Shown here in pieces: positions 10,222-18,192 of a DNA stretch of 64,000 bases. The stretch spans positions 241,176 through 305,175 of the forward strand of contig SCUS01000166.1 in the NCBI GenBank assembly GCA_004297725.1, given 5' to 3'. The stretch is from Myxococcaceae bacterium (GTDB lineage Bacteria > Myxococcota_A > Polyangia > Polyangiales > Ga0077539). Both the position numbers and the translations under genes were made by a program. The notes beneath the pieces are model-generated. The model was given only the letters and a program-made list of their open reading frames with translations, made no database searches and was not told the DNA's origin. How positions within the stretch are numbered: the first letter of the stretch is position 1; each line of letters opens with the position of its first letter.

Positions 10222-10307
10222 GGGCTGCGGTCGGGACGACGGCCACGGCTGTCGCAGCCCGATGGGCGGCGCTCTGGCGGATGTGGTCGTCGTCCCGGCC
10301 GCAGCCC
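10222..10307 (+). terminator. 25-bp stem hairpin between convergent genes
   Basis: The arms 10222-10246 and 10283-10307 are complementary over 25 positions. The only two non-Watson-Crick pairs are G-U wobbles when the plus strand is transcribed, but would be A-C mismatches in a minus-strand RNA, so the structure fits a plus-strand (pssA) transcript best. The first 8 bases of the left arm can alternatively pair with CGCAGCCC at 10253-10260 in the loop. No U-run follows, so it is not a textbook intrinsic terminator. It probably ends or protects the pssA message. Confidence 0.65.
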
Positions 10308-10318
10308 GGATCCCCGTC

Positions 10319-11506
10319 TCAGAAGTGCGAATGCCTCTCCTGATCGCGGCCCTGTGTCAAGCGCTCCTCGGTCGGATTCGCGCTGCGGTGACCGTCCGGG
10401 CGGCGCTGGGCGTCGAGCATCGCGCAGAGCTGGTCGCGCAGCCGCGTGAGGTCCTCGCGCTCCTTGACCGGGAGGAAGCGCGAGCGGGCCCCCTCGCGCT
10501 CGACGTGCAGCCAGGCCGTGCGGTTCCACCAGGTGAGCTCGCCGATGAGGCGCTCGAACTGTATCGCCTCGCGCCCCTCGACCTTCTTCGTCACCACGCA
10601 CCAGGTCCACGGGTGCTCGCCCTCCAGCGCGTCGAGGTCGATCCAGAGCGTGTTGGTGTTGAAGAGCGGAAAGGCCTCGTCGGGGAAGGCCCCGGGCAGC
10701 CTGAACGCCTCGGCCAGCACCAGCCTCCCGTCGCGCAGCACCGGCAGGCCGCCCCGGTCGCCGGTCGCCTTGGAGACGAGCTCCACGGAGATCTTCGCGC
10801 CGCTGCGTCGGTGCATCGCGTAGAGCGCCGGGTCGATCGTCGCGCCCACGTTGTCGACGTTGGACACCAGCACCGTGCGAACGCCCTCCCGGCGAAGCTC
10901 CCCCAGCACCCCGGCGAGCTGCAGCGCCTCCGGGAGGTCGCCGTGCCCGGTGGAGTAGGGCGAGGGATTACCATCACGGGTAAGAAACAGCTCGCCCGTG
11001 GAGGTGACGCGCAGGCTCACGAACTGCGGCGCGAGCCTCACCCGAGAGCGGGGGCCGAGCGCCTTCGCGATGGCGTCGTGCGTGGCGAAGCTGGTCATGA
11101 GGACGGCGGGGACGGCGCCGTCCCAGCGGCGCACGTCGTCGAGCTTCACGTCGAGGAAGCGAGGGTCGCCCGGGTACGGCAGCGTGGCCAGGGCCTTCAC
11201 CGTCGAGCCGAAGCGGGTGGCCATGCCGCCGGCGAGGATGACCACCGCGAGCTCGCCCCGGAGCAGCGCGGCGGTGCCCTCGGCCTCGAGGGCCCGGCGG
11301 TCGGCGGAGCCCGGCCGCGGAGGGCGCTGCGCGCAGTCCGAGGGCGGCACGGAGATGGGAGCCTGGATGCGGTGGAGCGACGAGAGGTCTCCCGAGGCGG
11401 CGCGGAGCCGCTCGCAGAGGGCGCTCATCGGGATGCGGTCGGCGTGGAAGCGCTCGAGGATGAGCGACAGGTCGGACGGAGAGGTTCCGGGGGGCAGGGT
11501 TCCCAT
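10319..11506 (-). CDS. UDP-sugar pyrophosphorylase-like uridylyltransferase
   Basis: A 395-residue protein of the UDPGP nucleotidyltransferase family, which couples UTP with a sugar-1-phosphate to make a UDP-sugar for glycan synthesis. The nucleotide-binding signature LAGGMATRFGSTVKAL is at residues 91-106, followed by the family elements VPAVLMTSFATHD, a GHGD turn (STGHGDLPEAL), the LVSNVDNVGATIDP metal/nucleotide site and FNTNTLWIDL. Among UDPGP proteins it looks closer to UTP-glucose-1-phosphate or UDP-N-acetylglucosamine type enzymes than to bacterial GalU. The sugar is not decided by sequence alone. It is a single gene, converging on pssA. Confidence 0.85.
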   Translation of the reverse strand: MGTLPPGTSPSDLSLILERFHADRIPMSALCERLRAASGDLSSLHRIQAPISVPPSDCAQRPPRPGSADRRALEAEGTAALLRGELAVVILAGGMATRFGSTVKALATLPYPGDPRFLDVKLDDVRRWDGAVPAVLMTSFATHDAIAKALGPRSRVRLAPQFVSLRVTSTGELFLTRDGNPSPYSTGHGDLPEALQLAGVLGELRREGVRTVLVSNVDNVGATIDPALYAMHRRSGAKISVELVSKATGDRGGLPVLRDGRLVLAEAFRLPGAFPDEAFPLFNTNTLWIDLDALEGEHPWTWCVVTKKVEGREAIQFERLIGELTWWNRTAWLHVEREGARSRFLPVKEREDLTRLRDQLCAMLDAQRRPDGHRSANPTEERLTQGRDQERHSHF

Positions 11507-11615
11507 CAGGAAGGTCCTTCAGCGGGCGGGTTGATGGCTCGGGCGCCACGGTGACGCCCCTATGATGGAGCGCGGTGCACAGGGCGGACCGCAGCGCCCC
11601 AGGCCGCTGTAGCCG

Positions 11616-12119
11616 ATGCGCGAGGTGTGCGGACCGACAGCGCTTTCGCCTCGGGCGCGCAACCCGCAGTCGCAAGCTCGCCACAGTCGCAGCTTCGAGG
11701 AAGACCTCGACCTCGCGGCCTCCGGGGCGCTGCGCGGCGTGCGCCTCGTCGTGGTCGATGACGATCCCGACGCGCGCGACCTGATGCGCGCGCTGCTGGA
11801 GCCCTGCGGGGCCGTGGTGGAGGTGGCGGGCTCCGCGTCCGAGGGCCTGACGCTGCTGCGGCGCGTGAGGCCCGACGTGCTGCTCTCGGACCTGGGGATG
11901 CCCGGCGAGGACGGCTACGAGCTCATCCGCAAGGTGCGCGCGCTCCCGGCGGCCGAGGGCGGCCGCACCCCGGCGGTGGCGCTCACCGTCGGCGCCCGCG
12001 CGGAAGAGCGCACGCGCGTCCTGCTCACCGGCTTCCGGGCCCACGTGCCGAAGCCCGTCGAGCCGGCCGAGCTCGTGGCGGTGCTTGCGTCGCTGCTGCC
12101 GCCGCGCGAAGAGGTCTGA
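11616..12119 (+). CDS. Single-domain response regulator (CheY-like receiver)
   Basis: The product is 167 residues: a ~35-residue basic, probably unstructured N-terminus followed by one receiver domain. The acidic pocket is VVVDDDPDARDL, the phosphate acceptor is the Asp in VLLSDLGMPGEDGYEL, the switch Thr is in AVALTVGARAEE and the conserved Lys is in HVPKPVEP. There is no output domain, so it likely relays phosphate or binds a partner. It resembles the C-terminal receivers of myxobacterial hybrid kinases and could be a split-off piece. A small acidic protein gene follows by six bases and an ATPase gene next, suggesting one transcript. The ATG at 11616 is the first plausible start. Confidence 0.85.
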   Translation: MREVCGPTALSPRARNPQSQARHSRSFEEDLDLAASGALRGVRLVVVDDDPDARDLMRALLEPCGAVVEVAGSASEGLTLLRRVRPDVLLSDLGMPGEDGYELIRKVRALPAAEGGRTPAVALTVGARAEERTRVLLTGFRAHVPKPVEPAELVAVLASLLPPREEV

Positions 12120-12125
12120 TACCCA

Positions 12126-12377
12126 ATGACTCGCACCTGGTCCCAGGACACCGCCGCGGGCGACACCATCACCGTGACCATCGACCGGGTGGGAGTCGCC
12201 GTGTCGGTGCTCGCCATCGACGGCCGACGCGAGGGCTACACCGGCTCGCTGGAGTCCTTCGAGGAGGAGTGGGCGGCGTGGCTGGGCGCCGCCTTCGCCG
12301 ACGTGATGGAGGAGATCCGCGAGGCCGTCGACGTGGCGCGGGGCGCGGCCGACGACGACGACGACATGATCCCGTAG
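12126..12377 (+). CDS. Small acidic protein of unknown function
   Basis: An 83-residue, strongly acidic protein ending in a run of five Asp residues. I do not recognise a family. The middle shows a beta-rich start (TVTIDRVGVAVSVLAIDG) and an amphipathic acidic helix (FEEEWAAWLGAAFADVMEEI). It lies six bases after the response regulator and seven bases before the tandem ATPase gene, so it is probably translated as part of that unit. A small adaptor role is possible but unproven. Confidence 0.6.
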   Translation: MTRTWSQDTAAGDTITVTIDRVGVAVSVLAIDGRREGYTGSLESFEEEWAAWLGAAFADVMEEIREAVDVARGAADDDDDMIP

Positions 12378-12384
12378 GGCGGCG

Positions 12385-14496
12385 ATGGGGCCCGCGTCCC
12401 TGCTCGTCGCTGGCGTAGACTCCGCCGCCGTGGCGACGTCTCCGCGCACCTCCAGTCCCCCAGAGTCCCCCGAGGCGGCGTGGCAGTCCGCGCTCCTGCG
12501 CTCCGCGCAGCAGGGCATGGAGGACATCGCCCTCACCGGCGCCGCCGAGGTGCTGTTCCTCCGCGCGAAGCGGGCCTCCGCGGCGAGCGCCTGGTTCGAC
12601 GCGCTCTCCGACGCGGCGTGGACCCGCGGGTTCTGCGTCGCCCGGGTGAGCGTGCTCGCCGACCGCTGCTTCGACACCCTCGACGGCCTCGTGCGCAACC
12701 TCGTGCTCTCGCTGCGCGCCCCCGGCGCCGGGGAGCGCGACCGGGGCTGGGCCCCGCTGCTCGACGCCTTCCTCGCAGCCCACGACTCGCCCGCCGCGGC
12801 GCTGGCCGACTTCGACCGCGGCGCTGCGGTGTTCGGCACGCACGGCGACCTCGCGGTGCTGACCCGCGAGTACCTCGAGGCCGCCGGACGCCCCGCGCGC
12901 CCGGCCTCCCGCATCGACGCGTGGCTCTCGGGCACCGACCTCTCGCGCGTCGAGTCCCGGGGCACCGCCCTCGCGGCGCTCTCCGCTCCCACCGCGCTGC
13001 GCGCCCTCGGCGAGTGCTCGCGGCTGGCGCGGGCGCTCGGCCACCGCGGCCTCGTCCTGATCTTCGAGGGCGCGGAGGTGCTCACCCGGCTCTCGGCCTC
13101 GCGCCGCGACGGCGGGTTCACCGTGCTCCGCGAACTCATCGACAACGCCGACGGCGCGAGGGGGCTCGTCTCTGCGCAGCTCTGGGTCAGCGCCACCGCG
13201 CTGCTCTACGACGGCGCCCGGGGCATCGCCCTCAGCGGCCCGCTCTCGTCCCGGGTGCTCGCGCCGACGAGCGGCTCCGCCGACCTGCCGCCGCCGCACC
13301 GCCCGCTCCTCGACCTCTCCGCGCCGTCCGGGTGGCACGCGCCCGCGATGCTGCCGATCCCGCTCCCGGCGGTGCGCAGCGAGGCCGCGGGGCTGCGGGC
13401 GATCCTGCGGGCGGCGCACGGCCTGCCCCCGGTCGACCCGGACGTGGGGCTGAGCGTGGGCCACGAGCGCATCGACGCCACCATCGACGAGCTCTTCCGC
13501 CACGCCTCGCTGGAGAGCTCGGTCTTCGCCCTGGTCTCCGGCGCCTACGGATCAGGCAAATCGCACCTGCTCATGCACCTCACGGCGCGCTCGCTCGCCG
13601 AGCGTCGGCCGGTGTTCCGCCTGTCGCTGGAGTACCTGGACGCCGACCTCGGGCACCCGCAGCGCCACCTCCACCGGATGCTCGACCAGGCCGTGCTGCC
13701 GCTCCCCGGCGCCCCCAGCGCCCTCGACCGGCTGGTCGCGTGGACCCGCACGCCCGCCGCGTTGGAGTCGCTCCGCGCGCTGCTCGGGTCCATCGCCGAG
13801 GGGGCCGGAGACGCGGCCTCCGCGGCGACGAAGGCCCTCGCCCGGATGCGCCGCAGCAAGCGTCCCGGCGCCGTCGCGGAGGGCTTCCTCTCGGCCTCGG
13901 ACCTGCGCGCCCGGCCCGCCTCGGCGGCCTACCGCAGGGACGCCTACCAGCGCCTATTGCTCTGGCTCGAGCTGCTCTCCCGCGCCGACGGGTGCCGCGG
14001 CCCGATGATCCTCATCGACGAGGCGGAGAACCTCTTCCGCGCCTTCACCGCCCCGCAGCGGCGCGCGGCGCTCCGCTCGCTCTCGTACTACTGCGGCGGG
14101 ACGCTCCCCGGGAGCTGCGTGGTGCTCGCCATCACCCCCGACGCGCTCGACCGCCTCCGAGGCGAGGCCGACGCGCAGCTCGCCGACGTGGCCGAGCAGC
14201 GCACGGTGCTGCCCAGCGAGGACGCGGCGATGCTCCGCCGACGGCTGCACCAGGTGCGGCCCATCGAGGTGCCGACGCTCGACGAGGCGCAGCGCGTGGT
14301 GCTGGCCTTCAAGGTCCAGGCGCTGCACCGGCGGGTGCGGGCTCCGACGAGCGACCCCCGCTGGGCCTCGTGGATCACCGAGACGATCGCGAGCGCCGCG
14401 ACGCCGCGCGACCTGGTGCGCCGCGCGGTCGACCGCCTGGAGGGCCTCTGGTGGCGCTCCACCGCCTCGGTCGGCGACGAGGACCAGGAGCGTTAG
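12385..14496 (+). CDS. Tandem BrxD/DUF2791-like P-loop ATPase, first half degenerate
   Basis: A 703-residue protein that appears to hold two copies of the ATP-binding domain seen in BREX BrxD (DUF2791). The C-terminal copy (about residues 350-690) has Walker A (SGAYGSGKSHLL), Walker B (PMILIDEAENLF) and the downstream VVLAITPDAL sensor-like strand. The N-terminal copy (about 30-290) shows the same layout, with ALRALGECSRLARALGHRGL and a Walker B position reading LIFEGAEVL. It has no P-loop and lacks the Asp-Glu pair, so it is probably a non-hydrolysing partner domain. No PglX methylase, BrxZ, BrxC or BrxL is nearby, so this is not a BREX locus. With the upstream receiver gene it may be a signalling ATPase. 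Confidence 0.75.
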   Translation: MGPASLLVAGVDSAAVATSPRTSSPPESPEAAWQSALLRSAQQGMEDIALTGAAEVLFLRAKRASAASAWFDALSDAAWTRGFCVARVSVLADRCFDTLDGLVRNLVLSLRAPGAGERDRGWAPLLDAFLAAHDSPAAALADFDRGAAVFGTHGDLAVLTREYLEAAGRPARPASRIDAWLSGTDLSRVESRGTALAALSAPTALRALGECSRLARALGHRGLVLIFEGAEVLTRLSASRRDGGFTVLRELIDNADGARGLVSAQLWVSATALLYDGARGIALSGPLSSRVLAPTSGSADLPPPHRPLLDLSAPSGWHAPAMLPIPLPAVRSEAAGLRAILRAAHGLPPVDPDVGLSVGHERIDATIDELFRHASLESSVFALVSGAYGSGKSHLLMHLTARSLAERRPVFRLSLEYLDADLGHPQRHLHRMLDQAVLPLPGAPSALDRLVAWTRTPAALESLRALLGSIAEGAGDAASAATKALARMRRSKRPGAVAEGFLSASDLRARPASAAYRRDAYQRLLLWLELLSRADGCRGPMILIDEAENLFRAFTAPQRRAALRSLSYYCGGTLPGSCVVLAITPDALDRLRGEADAQLADVAEQRTVLPSEDAAMLRRRLHQVRPIEVPTLDEAQRVVLAFKVQALHRRVRAPTSDPRWASWITETIASAATPRDLVRRAVDRLEGLWWRSTASVGDEDQER

Positions 14497-14525
14497 CGCG
14501 GGGGGAGCGCCCGCCGGGTGGATCG

Positions 14526-16211
14526 TTACCCAAGCAGGTAAGCCACGCCGCTGCGGGAGACCCGGTAGAAGGGCTCTCCGCGCGCCCGCAGCGCCGCCTC
14601 GGCCGCGGCGGAGCCCTGCGCCGTGAGGTGCGCGGTGTGGGCGCGCACGGTCTCCAGCCGCCGCCGCGCGTTGTTGCGCTGCGCCGACGCGAGCAGGGCG
14701 TTCTCCTCGGCGCCCGGGGCGAAGGGCTGGGTGAAGAAGGCCAGCACCTTGTCGACCGCGCGCCGCGGCAGCGCCGTGGGGATCTCGTCGCTCACCGGCA
14801 GCAGCACCCACGTCACCGTCCCCGCCGACGGGGGCGGCAGCGGCGGCAGCGGCAGGAACCTCGCCGTCACCACCACCATGAGCTGCCCCCGCTCCAGCGC
14901 GTCGCCCACCTCGTGGAAGTCCGTCGCCGACTGCCACTGCACCCGCGACCCGAGCTCCAGCAGCCGCGGCTGCGCGCCCCGGGTGAGCTCCAGGGTCTCC
15001 GTGTGGCGCGTGCCGTCGCCCGTCGCCACGGCGAGCTGCACCGACTCGCCGCGCTCGGAGAGGGCGCGGGCGAGGGAGATCCAGAGCTCGACGAGGCGGT
15101 CGAGCACGTCGCCCAGCACCAGGTCGACCTCCTCGCCCTGCGCGTGGGCCGCGGGCAGGTAGTTGTCGAGCACCACCCGCACCCGCCGCCGCACCACCGG
15201 GACCGTCTCCGGCTGCCGCACCTGCAGGTGCCCGAGCTTCACGCTGAGCTTCCAGTGGATGCGCCGCGTGTCGTCGCCCGCCATGTACTCCCGCACGCGA
15301 AACCAGTCCTCCGTCGGCGCTCGGCGCAGCACCGAGAGCACGCCCTCCTGCGGGGCGAGCGTGCGCGGCGCCGACGCGAGCGCCACCGGGTAGAGCCGGG
15401 GGAGCACCCGCAGCCTGGCCTCCGCGGCCTGCGCGATGGCGACGCGGGTGAGCCCGAAGAGGTCGGTGAAGGCCACGCTCGCGGGGGGCACGCGGTAGTC
15501 CCCGCGCGGCGTGCGGTGGAGCGGGCGCGCGAGGGTCACCCGGCGCATGGAGACCGACGCCCCGACGACGTGTCGGCTCTCCGTGGCGAGCCGCGCGGGC
15601 AGCCGCTGGTAGACCTGCACCACGAAGCCCCAGGGGACGGGGACGCGCTCGAAATGGAAGAGTTCCTCGACGCTCTCGCCGGACTCCACCACCACCGGGA
15701 CGAACTCGCGGCCGATGATGCCGCCGCGGGCGGCGAGGCGCTCCTCGAAGCGCTGCGCGACGAAGGTGCTCAGCAGCACACCCACGGTGACCACCGCGTA
15801 GAGGGTGCTGAGCCCGAGCACGGCGATGATCCCGAGCTCGGCGAACTTGAGGGTGAGCGAGAGCACCACCGCGGCGAGCGCGCCGAAGAAGAGCCCGAGG
15901 CCCTTGTCGGTCATCACCCGGGTGTGGCGCAGCACGCTCTCCAGCACCGCGCGCGCGGAGGGCGCGGCGTCGGTGAGGGAGAGCTCGCGGCGCACCTTCA
16001 CGAAGACGCACACGCCCTGCACCACCAGCAGCGGGAGCAGCACCACCGAGGCGCGCTCGATGAGCCGCGGGAGGGTCTCGCTCACCTGCGAGACCTCCGC
16101 GAAGAAGCCCGCGAGGCCGCCCACGATGAAGGGCAGCGCCGCGAGCAGGGTCGTGTGGAAGACCACCCGCGCCACGAGCAGCGCCCCGCTCCTGGCGCGC
16201 GGCGCGGTCAT
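14526..16211 (-). CDS. DUF58 domain membrane protein
   Basis: A 561-residue protein with two pairs of hydrophobic segments near the N-terminus (about residues 10-65 and 95-145) and a long soluble remainder. The DUF58 signature is evident: REYMAGDDTRRIHWKLSVKLGHLQV, followed by a von Willebrand-A-like stretch (RRRVRVVLDNYLP). DUF58 proteins pair with MoxR AAA ATPases, and here the ATG overlaps the stop of a moxR gene (ATGA), giving a clear two-gene unit. The pair probably acts in assembly or activation of an envelope or enzyme complex, as proposed for MoxR systems. The usual vWA and transglutaminase partners are not adjacent. Confidence 0.85.
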   Translation of the reverse strand: MTAPRARSGALLVARVVFHTTLLAALPFIVGGLAGFFAEVSQVSETLPRLIERASVVLLPLLVVQGVCVFVKVRRELSLTDAAPSARAVLESVLRHTRVMTDKGLGLFFGALAAVVLSLTLKFAELGIIAVLGLSTLYAVVTVGVLLSTFVAQRFEERLAARGGIIGREFVPVVVESGESVEELFHFERVPVPWGFVVQVYQRLPARLATESRHVVGASVSMRRVTLARPLHRTPRGDYRVPPASVAFTDLFGLTRVAIAQAAEARLRVLPRLYPVALASAPRTLAPQEGVLSVLRRAPTEDWFRVREYMAGDDTRRIHWKLSVKLGHLQVRQPETVPVVRRRVRVVLDNYLPAAHAQGEEVDLVLGDVLDRLVELWISLARALSERGESVQLAVATGDGTRHTETLELTRGAQPRLLELGSRVQWQSATDFHEVGDALERGQLMVVVTARFLPLPPLPPPSAGTVTWVLLPVSDEIPTALPRRAVDKVLAFFTQPFAPGAEENALLASAQRNNARRRLETVRAHTAHLTAQGSAAAEAALRARGEPFYRVSRSGVAYLLG

Positions 16212-17197
16212 CGCGGCACGGCCACCCGGTGCAGCGCCTCGACGACGAACTCCCGCCCCGCGCGCCCGTCGGCGAGCAGCACGCGGTGGCCCATGACGTC
16301 CGGGGCGACGGTCTGCACGTCCTCGGCGACGACGTAGTCGCGGCCCCGCAGCATCGCCCTGGCCTGCGCCGCGCGCGCGAGCTGGATGGTGGAGCGCGGC
16401 GAGATCGACTGCAGGTTGCGCGGGTCGCCCCGGAGCGACTGCACCACGGCGACGGTGTAGCGCTTGAGCTCGTCGCTCAGGAAGATCATCGGGACCGTGC
16501 GCTGCCAGCCGAGGAAGTCGTCGCGGGTGATCACGGGCTGGAGCTGCGCGAGGGGGGCGTCGGGCTGCAGGTGCACGTTGAGCATGTGCACCTCCGCGGC
16601 CTCGGCGGGGTAGCCGAGGGAGAGCATCACCATGAAGCGGTCGAGCTGCGCCGCGGGGAGGGCGTAGGTGCCCTCGTGGTCGAGCGGGTTCATGGTGGCG
16701 ATGACCTGGAAGGGCTCGTCGAGCTTGTGGGTCTCGCCCTCCACGGTGACCTGTCGCTCCTCCATCACCTCCAGCAGCGCGCTCTGGGTCTTCGGCGGCG
16801 CCCGGTTGATCTCGTCGGCGAGCAGCAGGTTGGTGAACACCGGGCCCCGCTGGAACTCGAACACCCGCCGCCGCATGTCGAAGACGTTGGACCCCGTGAC
16901 GTCCATGGGCAGCAGGTCGGGCGTGAACTGGATGCGCTTGAACACGCACGCCATGGAGGCCGCGACGCTGCGCGCGAGCATGGTCTTGCCGACCCCCGGG
17001 ACGTCGCGCAGCAGCACGTGGCCCCGCGCGGTCATGGCCACGAGCAGCCGCGCGATCACGTCGTCCTTGCCGACGATGACCCGGCGCACGTTGTCCATCA
17101 CCAGCTCGAACTGCTGCTGCACGCGCCCGATGGAGCGCGCCACGCTGTCACGCTGCGCCTCCGCGCCCCCGCCAAGGCCCGTCGTGGTCTCGCTCAT
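16208..17197 (-). CDS. MoxR family AAA+ ATPase
   Basis: A 329-residue AAA+ ATPase of the MoxR group, chaperone-like enzymes that remodel or activate protein complexes. Walker A is DVPGVGKTMLARS, Walker B is LLLADEINRAPPKTQ, the sensor 1 strand is FQVIATMNPLDHEGTYALP with LDRFMV, and the sensor 2 region contains SPRSTIQLARAAQARA. Length is standard. It is the first gene of a pair with the DUF58 protein, overlapping it by four bases. A TerB-like gene lies downstream of its start on the same strand, 24 bases away. Confidence 0.94.
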   Translation of the reverse strand: MSETTTGLGGGAEAQRDSVARSIGRVQQQFELVMDNVRRVIVGKDDVIARLLVAMTARGHVLLRDVPGVGKTMLARSVAASMACVFKRIQFTPDLLPMDVTGSNVFDMRRRVFEFQRGPVFTNLLLADEINRAPPKTQSALLEVMEERQVTVEGETHKLDEPFQVIATMNPLDHEGTYALPAAQLDRFMVMLSLGYPAEAAEVHMLNVHLQPDAPLAQLQPVITRDDFLGWQRTVPMIFLSDELKRYTVAVVQSLRGDPRNLQSISPRSTIQLARAAQARAMLRGRDYVVAEDVQTVAPDVMGHRVLLADGRAGREFVVEALHRVAVPR

Positions 17198-17221
17198 CGC
17201 TGTTGCGGCGGATGGTAGCGC

Positions 17222-18172
17222 TTAACCCGCCAGGAAGAACGACCGCAGCCGATCGAGGAGCCGCTGCTGACGCGAGCGCCGCGCCGTGCGGTAGGTCTCC
17301 AGCCAGCGGTCGACCTCGTCCTGCGAGACGCCCCATGCGTCGGCGTAGGCCCGCACCACCCGCACCTCGCTGGGGTCCGCCACGCCGTCGGAGTAGGCGA
17401 GCTGCGCCATCAGCGACACGAGGCCCTCGCGCCGCTCGACGGGCACCCGCGCGGCGATCTCGACCGGGCGATGCACCCGGAGCTCCTCGCTCGACAGCGG
17501 CGCGAGGCCCTCGGCCTTCAGGAAGGCCTCCACCAGCGGCATCTCCCTCGGGTCGCGCTGCCCGTCGGCCATCAGCACGCTCACCAGCGCCAGCAGCATC
17601 GCGCGGCGGTCGTCGGCGATCGTCGCCGCGGGGGTCGTCGCCCCGGACCCACGCGCCTCGGGCGTCGCCCGCGACACGGCGCCGGACAGGAAGCCGGTGC
17701 CGCCGTCGAGGCTCGTGTCGACCGGCAGGCCCAGCGCGTATCGCCCCGCGAGCGCCGCGAGGTCACCCTCTCCGAAGGCCCGCTGGACGAAGCCCGCGAG
17801 CTCGTCGTCCCCCTCGTCGGCCATCAGCGCGCGCACGGCCCGCTCCAGCGTCGCGACCTCGCCCAGCTCGGCGCCCGGGCGCGCCCGCTCCATCGCAGCG
17901 CTCGCTCCGCAGGTACGGCACAGGTGCGCGGCGACCTCGCCCTCGTCGAGGAGCTTCGCGCAGCACGGGCACTCCCCGATGGGCCTCGGAGCGCGCAGGG
18001 CGGCGGACCCGGGCGTCACGCGCCCCACGTGCTCGGCGCCGCACAGCCGGCACCGCGCCTCCGCGGGGAGCCCCAGCGCCGTCGCGGGCATCGCCGGGTC
18101 GTACAGCTCCAGCCAGACGCCACGGGTGCGGCACTCGGGGCACTCCGAGGTGAGTTCGACCTGCGCGCGCAC
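17222..18172 (-). CDS. TerB-like protein with N-terminal zinc ribbons
   Basis: A 316-residue soluble protein. The first ~110 residues carry several CxxC pairs that look like zinc ribbons (CPECRTRG, CRLCGAEH, CPCCAKLL, CRTCGA). The C-terminal half is helical and matches the TerB/tellurite-resistance fold: RRAMLLALVSVLMADGQRD and LVSLMAQLAYSDGVADPSEV are the paired acidic helices of that family, with the typical A-D-G and S-D-G turns. TerB domains bind metal and often occur in stress or envelope-associated assemblies. The GTG at 18172 is used; it leaves 20 bases to the large upstream gene, so both are likely in one transcript with it. The exact function is unknown. Confidence 0.75.
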   Translation of the reverse strand: MRAQVELTSECPECRTRGVWLELYDPAMPATALGLPAEARCRLCGAEHVGRVTPGSAALRAPRPIGECPCCAKLLDEGEVAAHLCRTCGASAAMERARPGAELGEVATLERAVRALMADEGDDELAGFVQRAFGEGDLAALAGRYALGLPVDTSLDGGTGFLSGAVSRATPEARGSGATTPAATIADDRRAMLLALVSVLMADGQRDPREMPLVEAFLKAEGLAPLSSEELRVHRPVEIAARVPVERREGLVSLMAQLAYSDGVADPSEVRVVRAYADAWGVSQDEVDRWLETYRTARRSRQQRLLDRLRSFFLAG

Positions 18173-18192
18173 TAGCGGTCCGCGGCCCCTAC

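Noticed and set aside
5351..10246. Long minus-strand reading frame across the cysteine-repeat gene
   Set aside because: It is an antisense shadow created by the high GC and repeats; the plus-strand frame has a lipobox and regular cysteine modules while this one is low-complexity Arg/Ala/Gly.
10319..11506. GalU-type glucose-1-phosphate uridylyltransferase
   Set aside because: Motif layout is that of the UDPGP family, not of bacterial GalU, so the specific symbol was not assigned.
12385..14496. A BREX defence system
   Set aside because: Only the BrxD-like ATPase is present; no PglX methylase, BrxZ, BrxC or BrxL neighbours are found.
12480..16337. 1285-aa plus-strand frame spanning the ATPase and the DUF58 gene
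   Set aside because: It is out of frame with the clear Walker motifs and crosses the convergent gene; a GC-driven shadow.
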